From positions 221,273,045 to 221,337,044 of the forward strand of contig NC_135785.1 of the NCBI RefSeq assembly GCF_051106095.1: a DNA stretch of 64,000 nucleotides. Reading direction: 5' to 3'. A program made the position numbers and the translations under genes. Below the pieces are notes generated by a model that was not told the DNA's origin, made no database searches, and was given only the letters and a program-made list of their open reading frames with translations. Positions 54,084 through 64,000 of the stretch are shown here, piece after piece. Source of the stretch: Pogona vitticeps (taxonomy: Eukaryota; Chordata; Lepidosauria; Squamata; Agamidae). Position 1 is the first letter of the stretch. Every line of letters starts with the position of its first letter.

Positions 54084-57000
54084 AAAATTGCAGTGCTTTT
54101 TTTTGCTTTTTTGTGGGGTTTGATTTATTTTTCTTTATCCATTACCACATTAAAATCACCTGCCATTACTACAAACCCTTTCATATCTCTTCTAATAATT
54201 CATTAGATGCTTATTTTAAAAACCCACTCCATTATAATTCGGTGAATAAATATTAATCAAAATAACAAATGATGATGATGATGAAGAAGAAGAAAAAGAA
54301 GAAGAAAGGAATTAATACAAACTTATGAGGAAGGAAGAATGCCCAAAATTTAGGAATCAGACACCTATCTTTCTCAGAATTTATGTTTATGAAGTATAAA
54401 ATGGAAATTGTGAGCATGGTTTCAGTTTAGCTCTAGCTTTGTTTCCCTGAATGTTATGGTCAAGGAAGAATTTGATGTTCATGCCCACCTGGAAAAGAGA
54501 GGCTTCTAATGGGACTTTGGAGAAAAAGACTTTTGAGGTATAACTACCATTGGATATGGGTTGTACTTGGTCAATGCGCTTACACATTCTCTGAGTAGGG
54601 TGTTCTACAGGTTTCTAGGTCTGGAAATTTTTACCTCTGAAACCAATATTTGCAATTGTTCTTGATTGGCTTGAGCAAATGTATATGTCTCAGGCATATA
54701 GCAGGTCTCTAGCTCTGAAAATTGTTTCTAGATCTGAAATGGGCTCTTGCGAGTCTTTACTCTTACAGCTACTGTTCTTATTGTCCACTTGCATGCATAT
54801 CCTGGCCAATGTCCCAGTTGTTTTGGCAGATCTTAAATGGAGGTCAATATAAACAAACATTGGAAAGAAAAATCAAATGACAGCTTTGCAGCCTTGCACT
54901 TCTGAAGACATCTTATATAATAAATAATTCAAGGCTTTTAACAGGATGTTTCTGGGCACTCTTCTGAAATGGAAGACTACTCTGGATGACTATAATAACC
55001 ACAAGAAATAAAGGCACTTGATTTTTGATCAACACATTGTTAAAATAGCTCTGGCTTTCTGAGATCCAGTTTTCATGTCAAATGTGCTTTAAAGACGGCC
55101 TGAGTCAGAAAAAAAAGCTTGTTTTCTATTGTTTCAAAAATATTTCTGCTGTTAAACGAAACCTCACAGCAAACTCTGATATAAAGATTTCCTGCCTGGA
55201 GACCAAAATCATTTGTCCATAGCTGTTTTTATATCCTGTTTCCCCTAACTATCTTTAATTACATTTAAAAAAAAGTTTGTGGAAACTCCTTAAAGTACAG
55301 AATTAATTTTCTCCAATTAAAGCCCTTGGCATTTTTTATTTTCAGTGTACTTTATACAGCTTTAACTAATTATTCTACATAAATTCTAAATATCTTCATT
55401 CATTTCTGTTTAGGGCATGCCCAGACCTATATTCATGTCACTTTTCATTCTCTTTCTTACTTCCTGGGAATGAATCTTCACATGTGTTCTGTATATGAAT
55501 GTTTCCTTTGCCTAGAGGTGTGCCACTGGTTTTTGACTGTGTTCTGATTTTTCATGAACTAAACAACTTTGATAATGACAGTGAGCTCCTAAATCGGCTT
55601 TGATGCTATAGGTTTGGTGACTCTGTTTTAGATTCTGCTTGAAAACCAATCTATACTGGTGTTCAAGAAAAGCAAATGGCACTGCAGGGGACCAACCTCT
55701 TGATTCAACTACACTTGTTTTTTTTAATGCTGCTAGGACATTTTCTTTTTAAATAAAGACACTAAATGTATGGGGTAGTGGTGGTGACAGCACTGGGAGA
55801 AGAACAATGCATTTGCAAAATCAGTGCTCTGCACCTGAGGAGGACTGGTAATGATGAGTTTGCAAAATCTACTTTGTTTTTTTTTTCTCATTAGAGCCCC
55901 CAAATTCTTCAGCTGGAGCATGTGCAAGCTATGAAAGGTGAATGAACAGAGTTCACATTGAAAGTTGACCTAGTAAGATTCTAGCTAAACAGAGCAAGAC
56001 CCAATTGTGTTTTTATTTCTGCAATTCTCTGCTGACAATGAAAGATAATGACCCCCACCTCTGTTGTGGGTAGTGGGCAATTTCCTCAGACTGTAGATGT
56101 TTAACAATCAATCCTTTATGATGAACTAATCCAAGCCTCACTGTACTGCCTTTAATTAGTTGGTTTTTACTTAAACAAAATCTAAGGCCCACTATTCTTT
56201 TTTTTCATAAACAAGCACAAATTCTTTTTCTTAATTTGATATTTGTCTCTGTTCCAACACATTTAAAGCTCAACACAGCCACACTATGTAGCAATCATAT
56301 GCTTTTGGCTGGTTCTCTTTGAGCTGTTTAGATGAGACAGAGTATGTTTTTGTTTAATGAGACAGTGAAAGGGGAAATACAGAAAGCAGGGCATAGCCAC
56401 TAAATACTGCTGAGATGCAATGTGGAGTTTATATTCCTTGAGTGCACATCCCTTGGTGAACATATTTTGTAGACTAGGGAAAGAAACTGGTATTCACAAC
56501 ATACTCTTTATTATTTCATTTCTTTTTCCTCTAAAAGAAATCACCTGCTAGCTACCTTCTTTGTTCTCTGTCTTACATCCGACAACTATGCCTTCTTCTC
56601 TGACTCTTAACACATATACCTGAAAAACCATTCTCCTACACTTTTTTGTCAAGCTATTTCATTTTCCTTCTTTAAACTTTTCACCCCCAAATCTACAAAG
56701 CCATCCTTGAATCACCTGCTCAATGCTGTCCGTTATACTTAACTCTCCCCCAGAAGCCATTTTTTTCTGCTTCATCAAACTGTGCCTCTCTGTTTAGCGC
56801 TATTTCCAGGCACCATAACATATATTGTGAGCCCACTGTGCAGCAACAACTTTAGTTCTGTTTTATGTGTCAAGCACAGTATTGATAGGATATGAAGGAC
56901 CGGCAAGAACAGCAACAACAACATCCATGTAGACGGAGTAGTGACAAAACAGATATACTGGTGAACCAGTCAAAGGTTTGTCTGACATTCAGTTGACATT

Positions 57001-58080
57001 CAGCAACACTGAACACCTATTCTTCCTCTGAATCCATGCCAGAAGTAGAAACAGTTTATCCTCAGTAAACTTGTTCTCACAGTTAAAAGACTTTTTCCAG
57101 CACACAGTGTATAATAATCGTAATCACTATTATCATCATCACAATCCCTTTAGGCAGTTCCTGATTTAATACAAGTCATTGTTCTGTAGTCTAATTTCTT
57201 CTCACATGAGGAATAGTGTTGTAAGCCTGAGCAATTTGTACTGTGAAACACTGGAATAAGTACACCTTATTTTGTAGAAGCTGCATATGCATATTGTGCA
57301 GTAAGCCCCACTAGAGTCAATGAGACTTATATCTGAAAAGATATAAATGGTATTGTACTACTCAAATGTGTTGGACAGATAACAATAATTTATTCAAGTT
57401 TGCTTATTTATTTACTTTATTTATATTATATATTTCTTCCAATAAAGGAACAAACAATTTAAAAACTATGTGTATAAAATCACAACAAATTAAGAGATTA
57501 TTATTAAAAGAGAGTTAAACCAAAAGAATAGTAAAATACCATTAGTTTAAAAAGTTAAAACAAATTTAAAACACTTGACCCCAAAACATACATATATACT
57601 AATAGAAATGTGTTGCATGCCCTCCTAAAAAATTTCAGAGTCAACTTCAGTTACCATTATCTAATTTATAAGGCTTTTACCCTATTTGATGAATCAGGTC
57701 AATCTGTTGAGTGGGAGAGGCAGAATAAAGTATGAATATATGCCTTCTGTGACCTTTTCTGGGTGGGAATGTTTTTTGTTTTGTCTTTAGAATGTCCCTG
57801 TATCTTGTTAAAAGCATTTAGAATTTGGATATTCCTTTTTCTGGTGCAAAGAGATTTGCTCAGTCTCACCCATTTCCTTGGAAAAGGAAAAATAATCACT
57901 CAGAATGTTTCTTGCATGATGTGTTTTGGAAACACAGTATAGAAATAAAATAAAATGAAATAAAACCTATAGTATATTAATCTTTTTTTTTTGTTAGATA
58001 TACAATGTATACAGGAAGATGTTACTAAAGACAAAAAATATTGATGGAAGTTCCATTAACAGTGAGTAGCAAAAATCTTA
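54084..58080. other. EPHA6 intron, nothing recognised
   Basis: Contains a (GAT)n-(GAA)n run at 54268-54308 and a small TCAATGAGACTTAT fragment near 57310. No exon, RNA gene or element family recognised otherwise. Confidence 0.4.
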
Positions 58081-58087
58081 GGTATCT

Positions 58088-58228
58088 GATGGGCGAGCAG
58101 AAACACATGGATCCTAACAAAATCTTGCTGTCCTCTGAAGATGCCAGCCACAGAGACTGGCGAAATGTTAGGAAGAACCACTTTCAGAACATGGCCAAGA
58201 AGCCCGAAAAACCCACAACAACCAAAAT
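58088..58228 (+). mobile_element. Penelope-like element end with hammerhead-like core
   Basis: Contains TCCT-CTGAAGA, a GCCAG/CTGGC hairpin, GAAA, TGTT and AGGA in order (58131-58173), then CAGAACATGGCCAAGAAG and CCCGAAAAACCCACAACAAC. The ending is shared with 12531-12575. The surrounding element is gone. Confidence 0.6.
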
Positions 58229-59072
58229 CTTTCTCTGTTACACCAGGTAGTAATGCAGAATCCCTAGATTTCCTTCACTTGCTGATTCAGTGTGTGGCCT
58301 CTAGCCTGACTGTAATCTTAATTCCCGTGGCTGGTCCATCTGGTTCAATGCCTAACCTCTAGCTCATTCGGCCTATTTGTTCCTTCTCTACCTGTGTTAG
58401 AGTCAAAGCACAGCTGCAGCTTGACACATCACTAGATTTGACATGGCATTACAAGAACAAAGATTATTTAATCACCAAGAATAACAAATCATACATCACC
58501 ATGTCTTACAGCACTCATATCTCCAACTGTGGAACAATAAACAACCATAAAGGATAATAAGCCATTTCAGCTTGATATTTGTCATCTCGTCTGTAGTATT
58601 GCTAATGGTTTCTCTTTCATCTAAATGAGTGGAGTAACAATAATACAATGATTATACTCTTCAAATATCATAATTGTGAAAAGCTAAGAATAATTCAGGA
58701 GTAACCCCTGTGAATTTCCCATTCAGAAGCACCATGTGCTCAGTTTAAGAGGAAGGGGCGTGTCCTGATAATTGTTGAGAGCACTAGGCAGCATCTGTGA
58801 GTGCTGGGAGAGTCCTTCTGTTTGCTGACTCCTGAAAGAGCACAGCAACTGAGAGCGACCACAGGGAGCAAGCAAACAGGGAGAGCTAACAAGACTCCAA
58901 TGAGGGAGGCCCAAGGGGAAGGCCTTTAACAACATATTTGGTCCTGGATATGGTTATATTTTAATGGACTTTTACAGCATCCGTCAAGGGAGGCAAGACA
59001 AAGTAAAGGGGACAACCAGAATAAAGTTTTAAAAAAGTAACAGGGATTATGGAAGGAGGAGACACTTCAGTG
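58229..59072. other. EPHA6 intron, nothing recognised
   Basis: No exon or repeat recognised. Confidence 0.4.
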
Positions 59073-59560
59073 GTGGTGACTAGAGATGGGCAGAAATCTC
59101 AGTTTGGAGGTTCATGCTGGTTCAGAGCATTTCCTTCCCCCACTTCCCTGACTGTATCTCCCACTCACCAGGCAGTGTGCGCTCCTCTCCCCCTCTGTCA
59201 TGAGTGCAGCTGAAGATCTGGAACCTGAAGGGTTAACTGTAGCTGAGGAGGATGCTGAGAAATCAGAAATACAAACACCTGAATCCCCTCCAGATTCTCC
59301 TCCCCCAGTAGACAGGCTGAGGGCCAGGCTGAGGGGAAGACTTATGACAAAAAGGTCAGAGAATCACTTGAAGGCTGCCCGCAGAAACATCTGATCAAAT
59401 AGCCCTGAGTTCTGACAGGATGAAAAGGCTTCCAGCAGTTCAAGGGGCTGTTTTACCATATAAGCTCTCAGATGGCTGAAAATCCATGGAAGCAACAAGT
59501 CAAACCTCTGGCTTGCATCCACGCTCCTGACCACCTTGAACCTTGTTCCCTGGACTCTTG

Positions 59561-59674
59561 GCTTTGGACTCTGACCCTGGACTACGTTGTGCATTTTAGC
59601 TTTGGACTCTGATCCTGGACTACGTTGTGCATTTTGGCTTTGGACTCTGACCCTGGACTAGGTTGTGTGAGTTG
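59561..59674 (+). repeat. 38-bp tandem repeat, 3 units
   Basis: Three head-to-tail copies of GCTTTGGACTCTGA(C/T)CCTGG... start at 59561, 59599 and 59637; a partial fourth starts at 59675. Confidence 0.93.
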
Positions 59675-59770
59675 GCTTTGGTATTTGGATATCGGCTCTG
59701 CATTCCCTGAATTCCTGACATAGGACTGGCTTATCGGACTCTGCTGTTGTAACCCCTGGGAATGTCACAC

Positions 59771-59888
59771 CCTCCTCTTCAGCTGTTCAGTGACTATCTG
59801 GGAGGAGCACTGGCTTCCCTGCCTTGCCTCCTTGGCTGATCGCTCACTCAGACAAGGAGGCAAGATGGGCAAACAGCTGAAGAGGAGG
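59771..59888. repeat. Nested inverted repeats (17-bp and 12-bp perfect arms)
   Basis: CCTCCTCTTCAGCTGTT (59771-59787) pairs with 59872-59888; CTTGCCTCCTTG (59823-59834) pairs with 59853-59864. Confidence 0.9.
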
Positions 59889-60001
59889 AGGAGAGGACTA
59901 TGCTCTGACCAGTGAATGGGTCATTAGCCACAAGGTGAGGAAAGGGAATGCGCAGCACATGAACCTTCAAACCGAGGTTCATGCCCATCTCTAGTGGTGA
60001 C

Positions 60002-60464
60002 TTACAAAGTATGTGCCATGTTTGCCTTCACGCCTGATAATAACTGTGCACATGCAGCAAATACAAAAGTGTTAGCAATGGTGGAAGAAAAATGAAAGAG
60101 TTGTAAGAGTGAGTGACCATGCTTAATGCTTTAAGAAAAGATAAAGAGTACATAGACAGAACTCTTTAGCAGCAGCAGTCCTGGGAGGCACTGGAGGTGG
60201 AAGAGCAGCAGGACAAAGCAGAGGGGGAGAATACTGAGGAGAAAACAAAGTGGAAGAAGCATCATGGAAAAGAGTCCCAATTAGGAGCAAAAGAAGAAGA
60301 CATTCTTCATCAGTGGAACTGCAAAACCACTTTCAGATTGTTTTACTTACAGTTAATGGCTTTGTTCTTTTCTAAATATAGTGTGGAGCTACAGTATAGC
60401 CCCCCATGCCCATCTTCTTTGGAGGGCAGAAAATGAGAGATTAAGGGCGACTAACAGAAGACAG
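60002..60464. other. EPHA6 intron, nothing recognised
   Basis: Purine-rich stretch around 60190-60300 gives a lysine/glutamate-rich open frame; no family recognised. Confidence 0.35.
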
Positions 60465-60535
60465 GAGGGCCTCTCGTGCTCTGGTCCATGGGCTCACGAA
60501 GAGCCGGACACAACTTAACGACTAAACAACAATAG
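60465..60535 (+). mobile_element. BovB/Sauria SINE 3' end fragment
   Basis: CTCTGGTCCATGGGCTCACG, AAGAGCCGGACACAACTTAA and CGACTAAACAACAA match the BovB 3' end in plus orientation. Confidence 0.8.
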
Positions 60536-62035
60536 AAGAAGCAACAGGAAGAAAGGGGTGCTCACCCTGAGATATGTCTCCCTGCCTGAGTAGCATAGCC
60601 GTTTCGTGAGAGATTAGTCAGTGCCCTGAAACTTGCCAACCCTACATGGCAAATGGATGAAACTTGGGGATGCTGCTCACAACTCTTCAGGTAGCAATAT
60701 CACAGAAAGCCTAGAGTATAAATCTGTTTTGTTCTGTGAAAATTCTTCAACAAAGAATGTTCTCATTTTGCTCTGGGGAATCAAAATGTCCTATTCCAGT
60801 GCATGACAATTAAAGGTGGTCACATTAGAACTACATTAGCCTAGAATGATTTTGTGGAGCTGCACTATCATCACAAGCTACAGTAGCAATCAAAGGTAGT
60901 CTTGGAAATGTGTAGAACTTTGTATTGCACAGGTCTCAATAAACTGAGGAATTTCACAAAAGAATATAATTTTTTTAGCTGTTTGCTGCATGACCAAAGA
61001 GCGTGGCCTTTGGTTGAAATATGTGTCCCCTTTTTCAAGAATTGGCTTGAAAAAACAGATCACATAATAAAAAAATATATAAAAGCACATGCTTTTTCAA
61101 GTTCTTAGGTCTTAGGACCACAACCCTCCCCTTCCCCCTGCACACTCCATGCTGAACCCAGTATTATTGCTCATATGAACAATGACACTTTCCCCATGTA
61201 AACAAGGATGGGACAACATCCAATTGTCAGAGAGACTAAGGGTCTTACTGCAAGTACAGGAATGCATATTAAAGAAAATTTGTTTTCCAAGGAAGCACAT
61301 GCAGATATGTAAACTCACTATTAGAAATATATAATAAATTATTGTACTTATCAAAATTCAAACAAAACAACCTATTGTCCATTTAGAACATGAGAAATAT
61401 GTTAATTTTGGCTAAAATGTACCATCAGCATAAAAGCTTTAAAAACCACACACAAAATCCATATATTAACTTAATGGATTCAAAATATTTATTTCAAACA
61501 GCAATCAGGCAGCCTTTTAAATACTTTATGAGGATTCTTCCTTGAGTCATAGCTTTTGTTAGCATTCATTTAGAAAACACTTTAAAAAGGGCTCTATATG
61601 TACAGCATCCATTACTTTTACTTAATAATTTACAATGAACAAAGGATAAGATTTCACTCTCTTTTTCTGTTGTTAGCTATTTTTGGTAACAGTGTTTCGC
61701 ATTACACTGTGAGGTATATTTTACCTTGCGGCCATTACAGTTAGGAAACCAACTTTTCATTTGCTTTCCTGTTCCCTTTCCAATAATGACGATACAGTAT
61801 TATTTATTAAGAGACAATCAAAATTAAGTTCATCATATTAATGAAAGGGAAAAGATTCAGTGCCCATACATGGCAAAAAGGTCTATTATGGTATGCAGCA
61901 ATATTTCTCTTTGTGTCCAATATTTTAAATGCTGAAATAATATCAGCTGTGGGTATGATGGCGATTTTTAGAATATATATTTTAATTGCATTTTAATTAT
62001 TTTGCCCTTTTATTTTGCCTTTTTATTATATTTTA
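60536..62035. other. EPHA6 intron, nothing recognised
   Basis: AT-rich, no exon or repeat recognised. Confidence 0.4.
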
Positions 62036-62082
62036 AATGCTGTAAGCTGCCCAGAGACCTTCGGGTAGTGTGGGTGGCATGT

Positions 62083-62149
<67 letters not shown>

Positions 62150-62152
62150 AAT
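62036..62152 (+). mobile_element. L2-like LINE 3' tail with long (TAAA)n
   Basis: GCTGTAAGCTGCCCAGAGAC and TTCGGGTAGTGTGGGTGGCA are followed by about 16 TAAA units. Same tail type as 1045-1112. Confidence 0.8.
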
Positions 62153-62729
62153 ATTTGAAGCAACAAAAGGTCTGGTTTATAGATGGATATCACCAGCCAG
62201 TCAATATAAAAATCAGATAGACAATACAATTGGAAACAGAAGGTAAAGAAGCTGTATGCTTTTCACTGAAACAAGACCAGAACTTGACTCTTATACAGAC
62301 CTAGAATTGTTAATATAAAAAATTAGAATAAACCAGAAGAACAATAAAAAAGTTAATGCTAATATATAATTTAAATAATAATCCTGATAAAAGTAAAGTC
62401 CATGTAGAAAACAAATTGAACTATGAAACTCAATTGACTACAAACCAGAAGTGTGGATTAAAGAAAAAATTATCACAGAATACTACAAAAAGACTGTTCC
62501 TGTAGCCAAATGCAAAGAAAAGCCTCAATAGATAACTGAGGAAATACTTTAATTAGTTAATAACAGACAAGAAGTGAAAGCAAAAGTTGTCAGAAATAGG
62601 GTCAGATGGCTAAAATTGTACTTTTCAGCCACTTGCACATAGGAACAAAGAGAACAGTTATAATAATTCTTGCAGAGACATAGCAGAGCACATCAAGAGA
62701 GGAAAACAAAAGTTGATCCAAGAAAACTT

Positions 62730-62813
62730 CCTCTGGGCGATGCCTCTGAGTGGGCGCTTGCTGGAGGAAGTAGGGCTGGGAACTGCTGAACTGATGGTTC
62801 GTGCCCATCGCTA
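62730..62813 (+). mobile_element. hAT right-end fragment
   Basis: GGTTCGTGCCCATCGCTA is the same terminal type as the right end of the 59081 element; the left end was not found. Confidence 0.45.
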
Positions 62814-62950
62814 ATTGGAACACCGAGGGTAGAAATGAACCCCTGCTGGTGGAGCTTCTTTCCACCACCACAGAGGCACCTCCACTCCATCTCAAACCCC
62901 ATATGGATGGCTATGTCAGGACAGCTAGATCGTTCTGTTGATTTATAAAT

Positions 62951-63080
62951 GGCTGGAATCCTGTTGCTTTGTGGAGTAAGTTACAGTAGAACTTATGGAG
63001 GAGTTGACTCACCAATTCCCCACTGATTCAATGACTCTATTCTAGTGCAGTTTACTACACTAAGCAAAAGGAGCTCAGCC
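62951..63080 (+). mobile_element. MITE, full copy, TIR family GGCTGGAATCCTGTTGCTT
   Basis: 130 bp, begins GGCTGGAATCCTGTTGCTTT and ends AAGCAAAAGGAGCTCAGCC, imperfect inverted repeats. The centre has CCCCACTGATTCAATG. No coding capacity; target duplication not clear. Confidence 0.7.
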
Positions 63081-63174
63081 AATACGTGTGGGCGTGTATG
63101 TGAAAAAGGAGCCATAAATTTGTATAAATCATAAGTACTCTCAAGATCATATTGTAAATGTAAATGTACTAGAG

Positions 63175-64000
63175 TGCACCAAAAAAATCTCAGATCACTC
63201 TATAGACTATAGCAAAGCCTTTGACTATGTGGCTGATGAGAAGCTGTAGATTGTTCTGAAAGAAATGGATGTGCTTTAGTAATTGATTATCCTAATGCAC
63301 AACAAGAAGCTACTGTTAGGACAGAATATAAAGAAACAGAATGATTTCCTATAGACAAAGGGAGACAATGCATTTTATTCCTTGATCTGTTCAATCTGTA
63401 TGTAGAACACATAATGCAGAAAGCTAGACTGGATTAAGATGAAGAAGGCATGAAAACTGGTGGAAGAAACATCAGTCATTTAAGATATGTAGATGACACA
63501 TTTTATTGGCGGAAAGCAGAAATGACCTGAAATGACTTCTGAGGAAAGTGAAAGAAGAAAGTGCCAGAGGAGGACTGCAGTTGAACATTAAGAGGACAAA
63601 AATCATGACTACAGAAAAAACTACACAACATTAATGACAATGAAGAAGTTGAAATTGTTAAAAATTTTGTATAACTTGGTTCAATTATCAATCCAAAGGA
63701 AGACTGCAGCCAAGAAATCAGAAGAAGACTGAGAAGAGCAGCAATGAAGAACTTTTAAAAGGTAATAAAATGTAAGGATGTCTTACTGGAGACAAAGGCC
63801 AAGATCATCCACACTCTTGTATTCCTGATGTGCAGATGTGAAAGCTGGACAGTGAAAAAGGCTGATAGGAGAAAAAATGATTCTTTTGAAATATATTGTT
63901 AGAGGAAAGCTTTGTCGATACCCTGGACAAACCAAAAGATGAAAAAGTGATTCCTAGGTCAAATCAAGCCTGAACTATGTCTGGAGGCAAAATGGACAAA
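63175..64000 (+). mobile_element. Old RTE-clade LINE, runs off the right edge
   Basis: Plus-strand frames carry YSKAFDYVADEKL (palm), a mutated YADD region (GTAGATGACAC), ESARGGLQLNIKRTKIMTT-type sequence, EEVEIVKNF, and CESWTVKKADRR-type C-terminus. Many stops. Related to but clearly older than the BovB copies in ARL6. Confidence 0.8.

Larger units (their letters stand above)
59081..59993 (+). mobile_element. 913-bp hAT element with unrelated cargo
   Basis: Ends TAGAGATGGGC and GCCCATCTCTA are inverted repeats, extended by GGTTCATG and CATGAACC. Perfect 8-bp duplications GTGGTGAC flank it at 59073-59080 and 59994-60001. No transposase. Inside are a 64-codon open frame (59200-59394; motif ESPPDSPPPVDRLRARLRGR), a 38-bp tandem repeat (59561-59674) and nested inverted repeats (59771-59888). 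The open frame is acidic then basic, with no family I recognise. Confidence 0.9.

Noticed and set aside
59200-59394. A host gene exon
   Set aside because: The frame lies within a hAT element bounded by perfect 8-bp duplications and has no flanking splice consensus I trust.

Overview
The window is vertebrate nuclear DNA, and the repeats point to a squamate reptile (a lizard or snake). The evidence is spliced genes with GT-AG introns, a sparse CpG-island promoter, BovB LINEs with a Sauria-type SINE, many L2-like LINE copies, DIRS-like fossils, and hAT and Tc1/mariner-type miniature elements. Nothing prokaryotic is present. Only two host protein genes are supported, both on the minus strand, and most open reading frames are transposon relics or chance. 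|| Gene 1, ARL6 (BBS3), is complete: seven coding exons from ATG at 23514 to stop at 2502, 561 nt, 186 residues, the same length as the human protein. A non-coding first exon is inferred at about 24783-24842 in a CpG-rich promoter. That promoter holds a near-perfect RFX X-box (24843-24856) and a CCAAT box, as expected for a ciliary gene. The 3' UTR probably ends near a poly(A) signal at 1528-1533. || Gene 2, EPHA6, is partial. Its last four coding exons (45475-39620) encode the end of the tyrosine kinase domain, the SAM domain and the C-terminal FHV tail. The rest lies beyond the right edge, so the intron upstream of the 45326-45475 exon is longer than 18.5 kb. The EPHA6-then-ARL6 order in one direction matches the human arrangement. 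|| Layout: 1-945 DIRS fossil; 1500-24842 ARL6, whose introns hold two L2-like LINEs, a Sauria SINE, two BovB copies (one inside a DIRS fossil, one interrupted by a MITE) and several MITEs and hATs; 24.8-25.9 kb CpG-rich promoter and a decayed tandem repeat; 25.9-39.6 kb intergenic, with a nearly open L2-like LINE (28878-30330), a hAT, and a MITE inside an (AAT)n array; 39.6-45.5 kb EPHA6 exons; 45.5-64 kb one EPHA6 intron with RTE-type LINEs, MITEs, a Penelope-like fragment with a hammerhead-ribozyme-like core, and a 913-bp hAT carrying unrelated cargo. || I found no undescribed multi-gene system. The most interesting signals are the X-box, the ribozyme-like core, the nested insertions that include a matched empty and filled site, and the cargo-bearing hAT.
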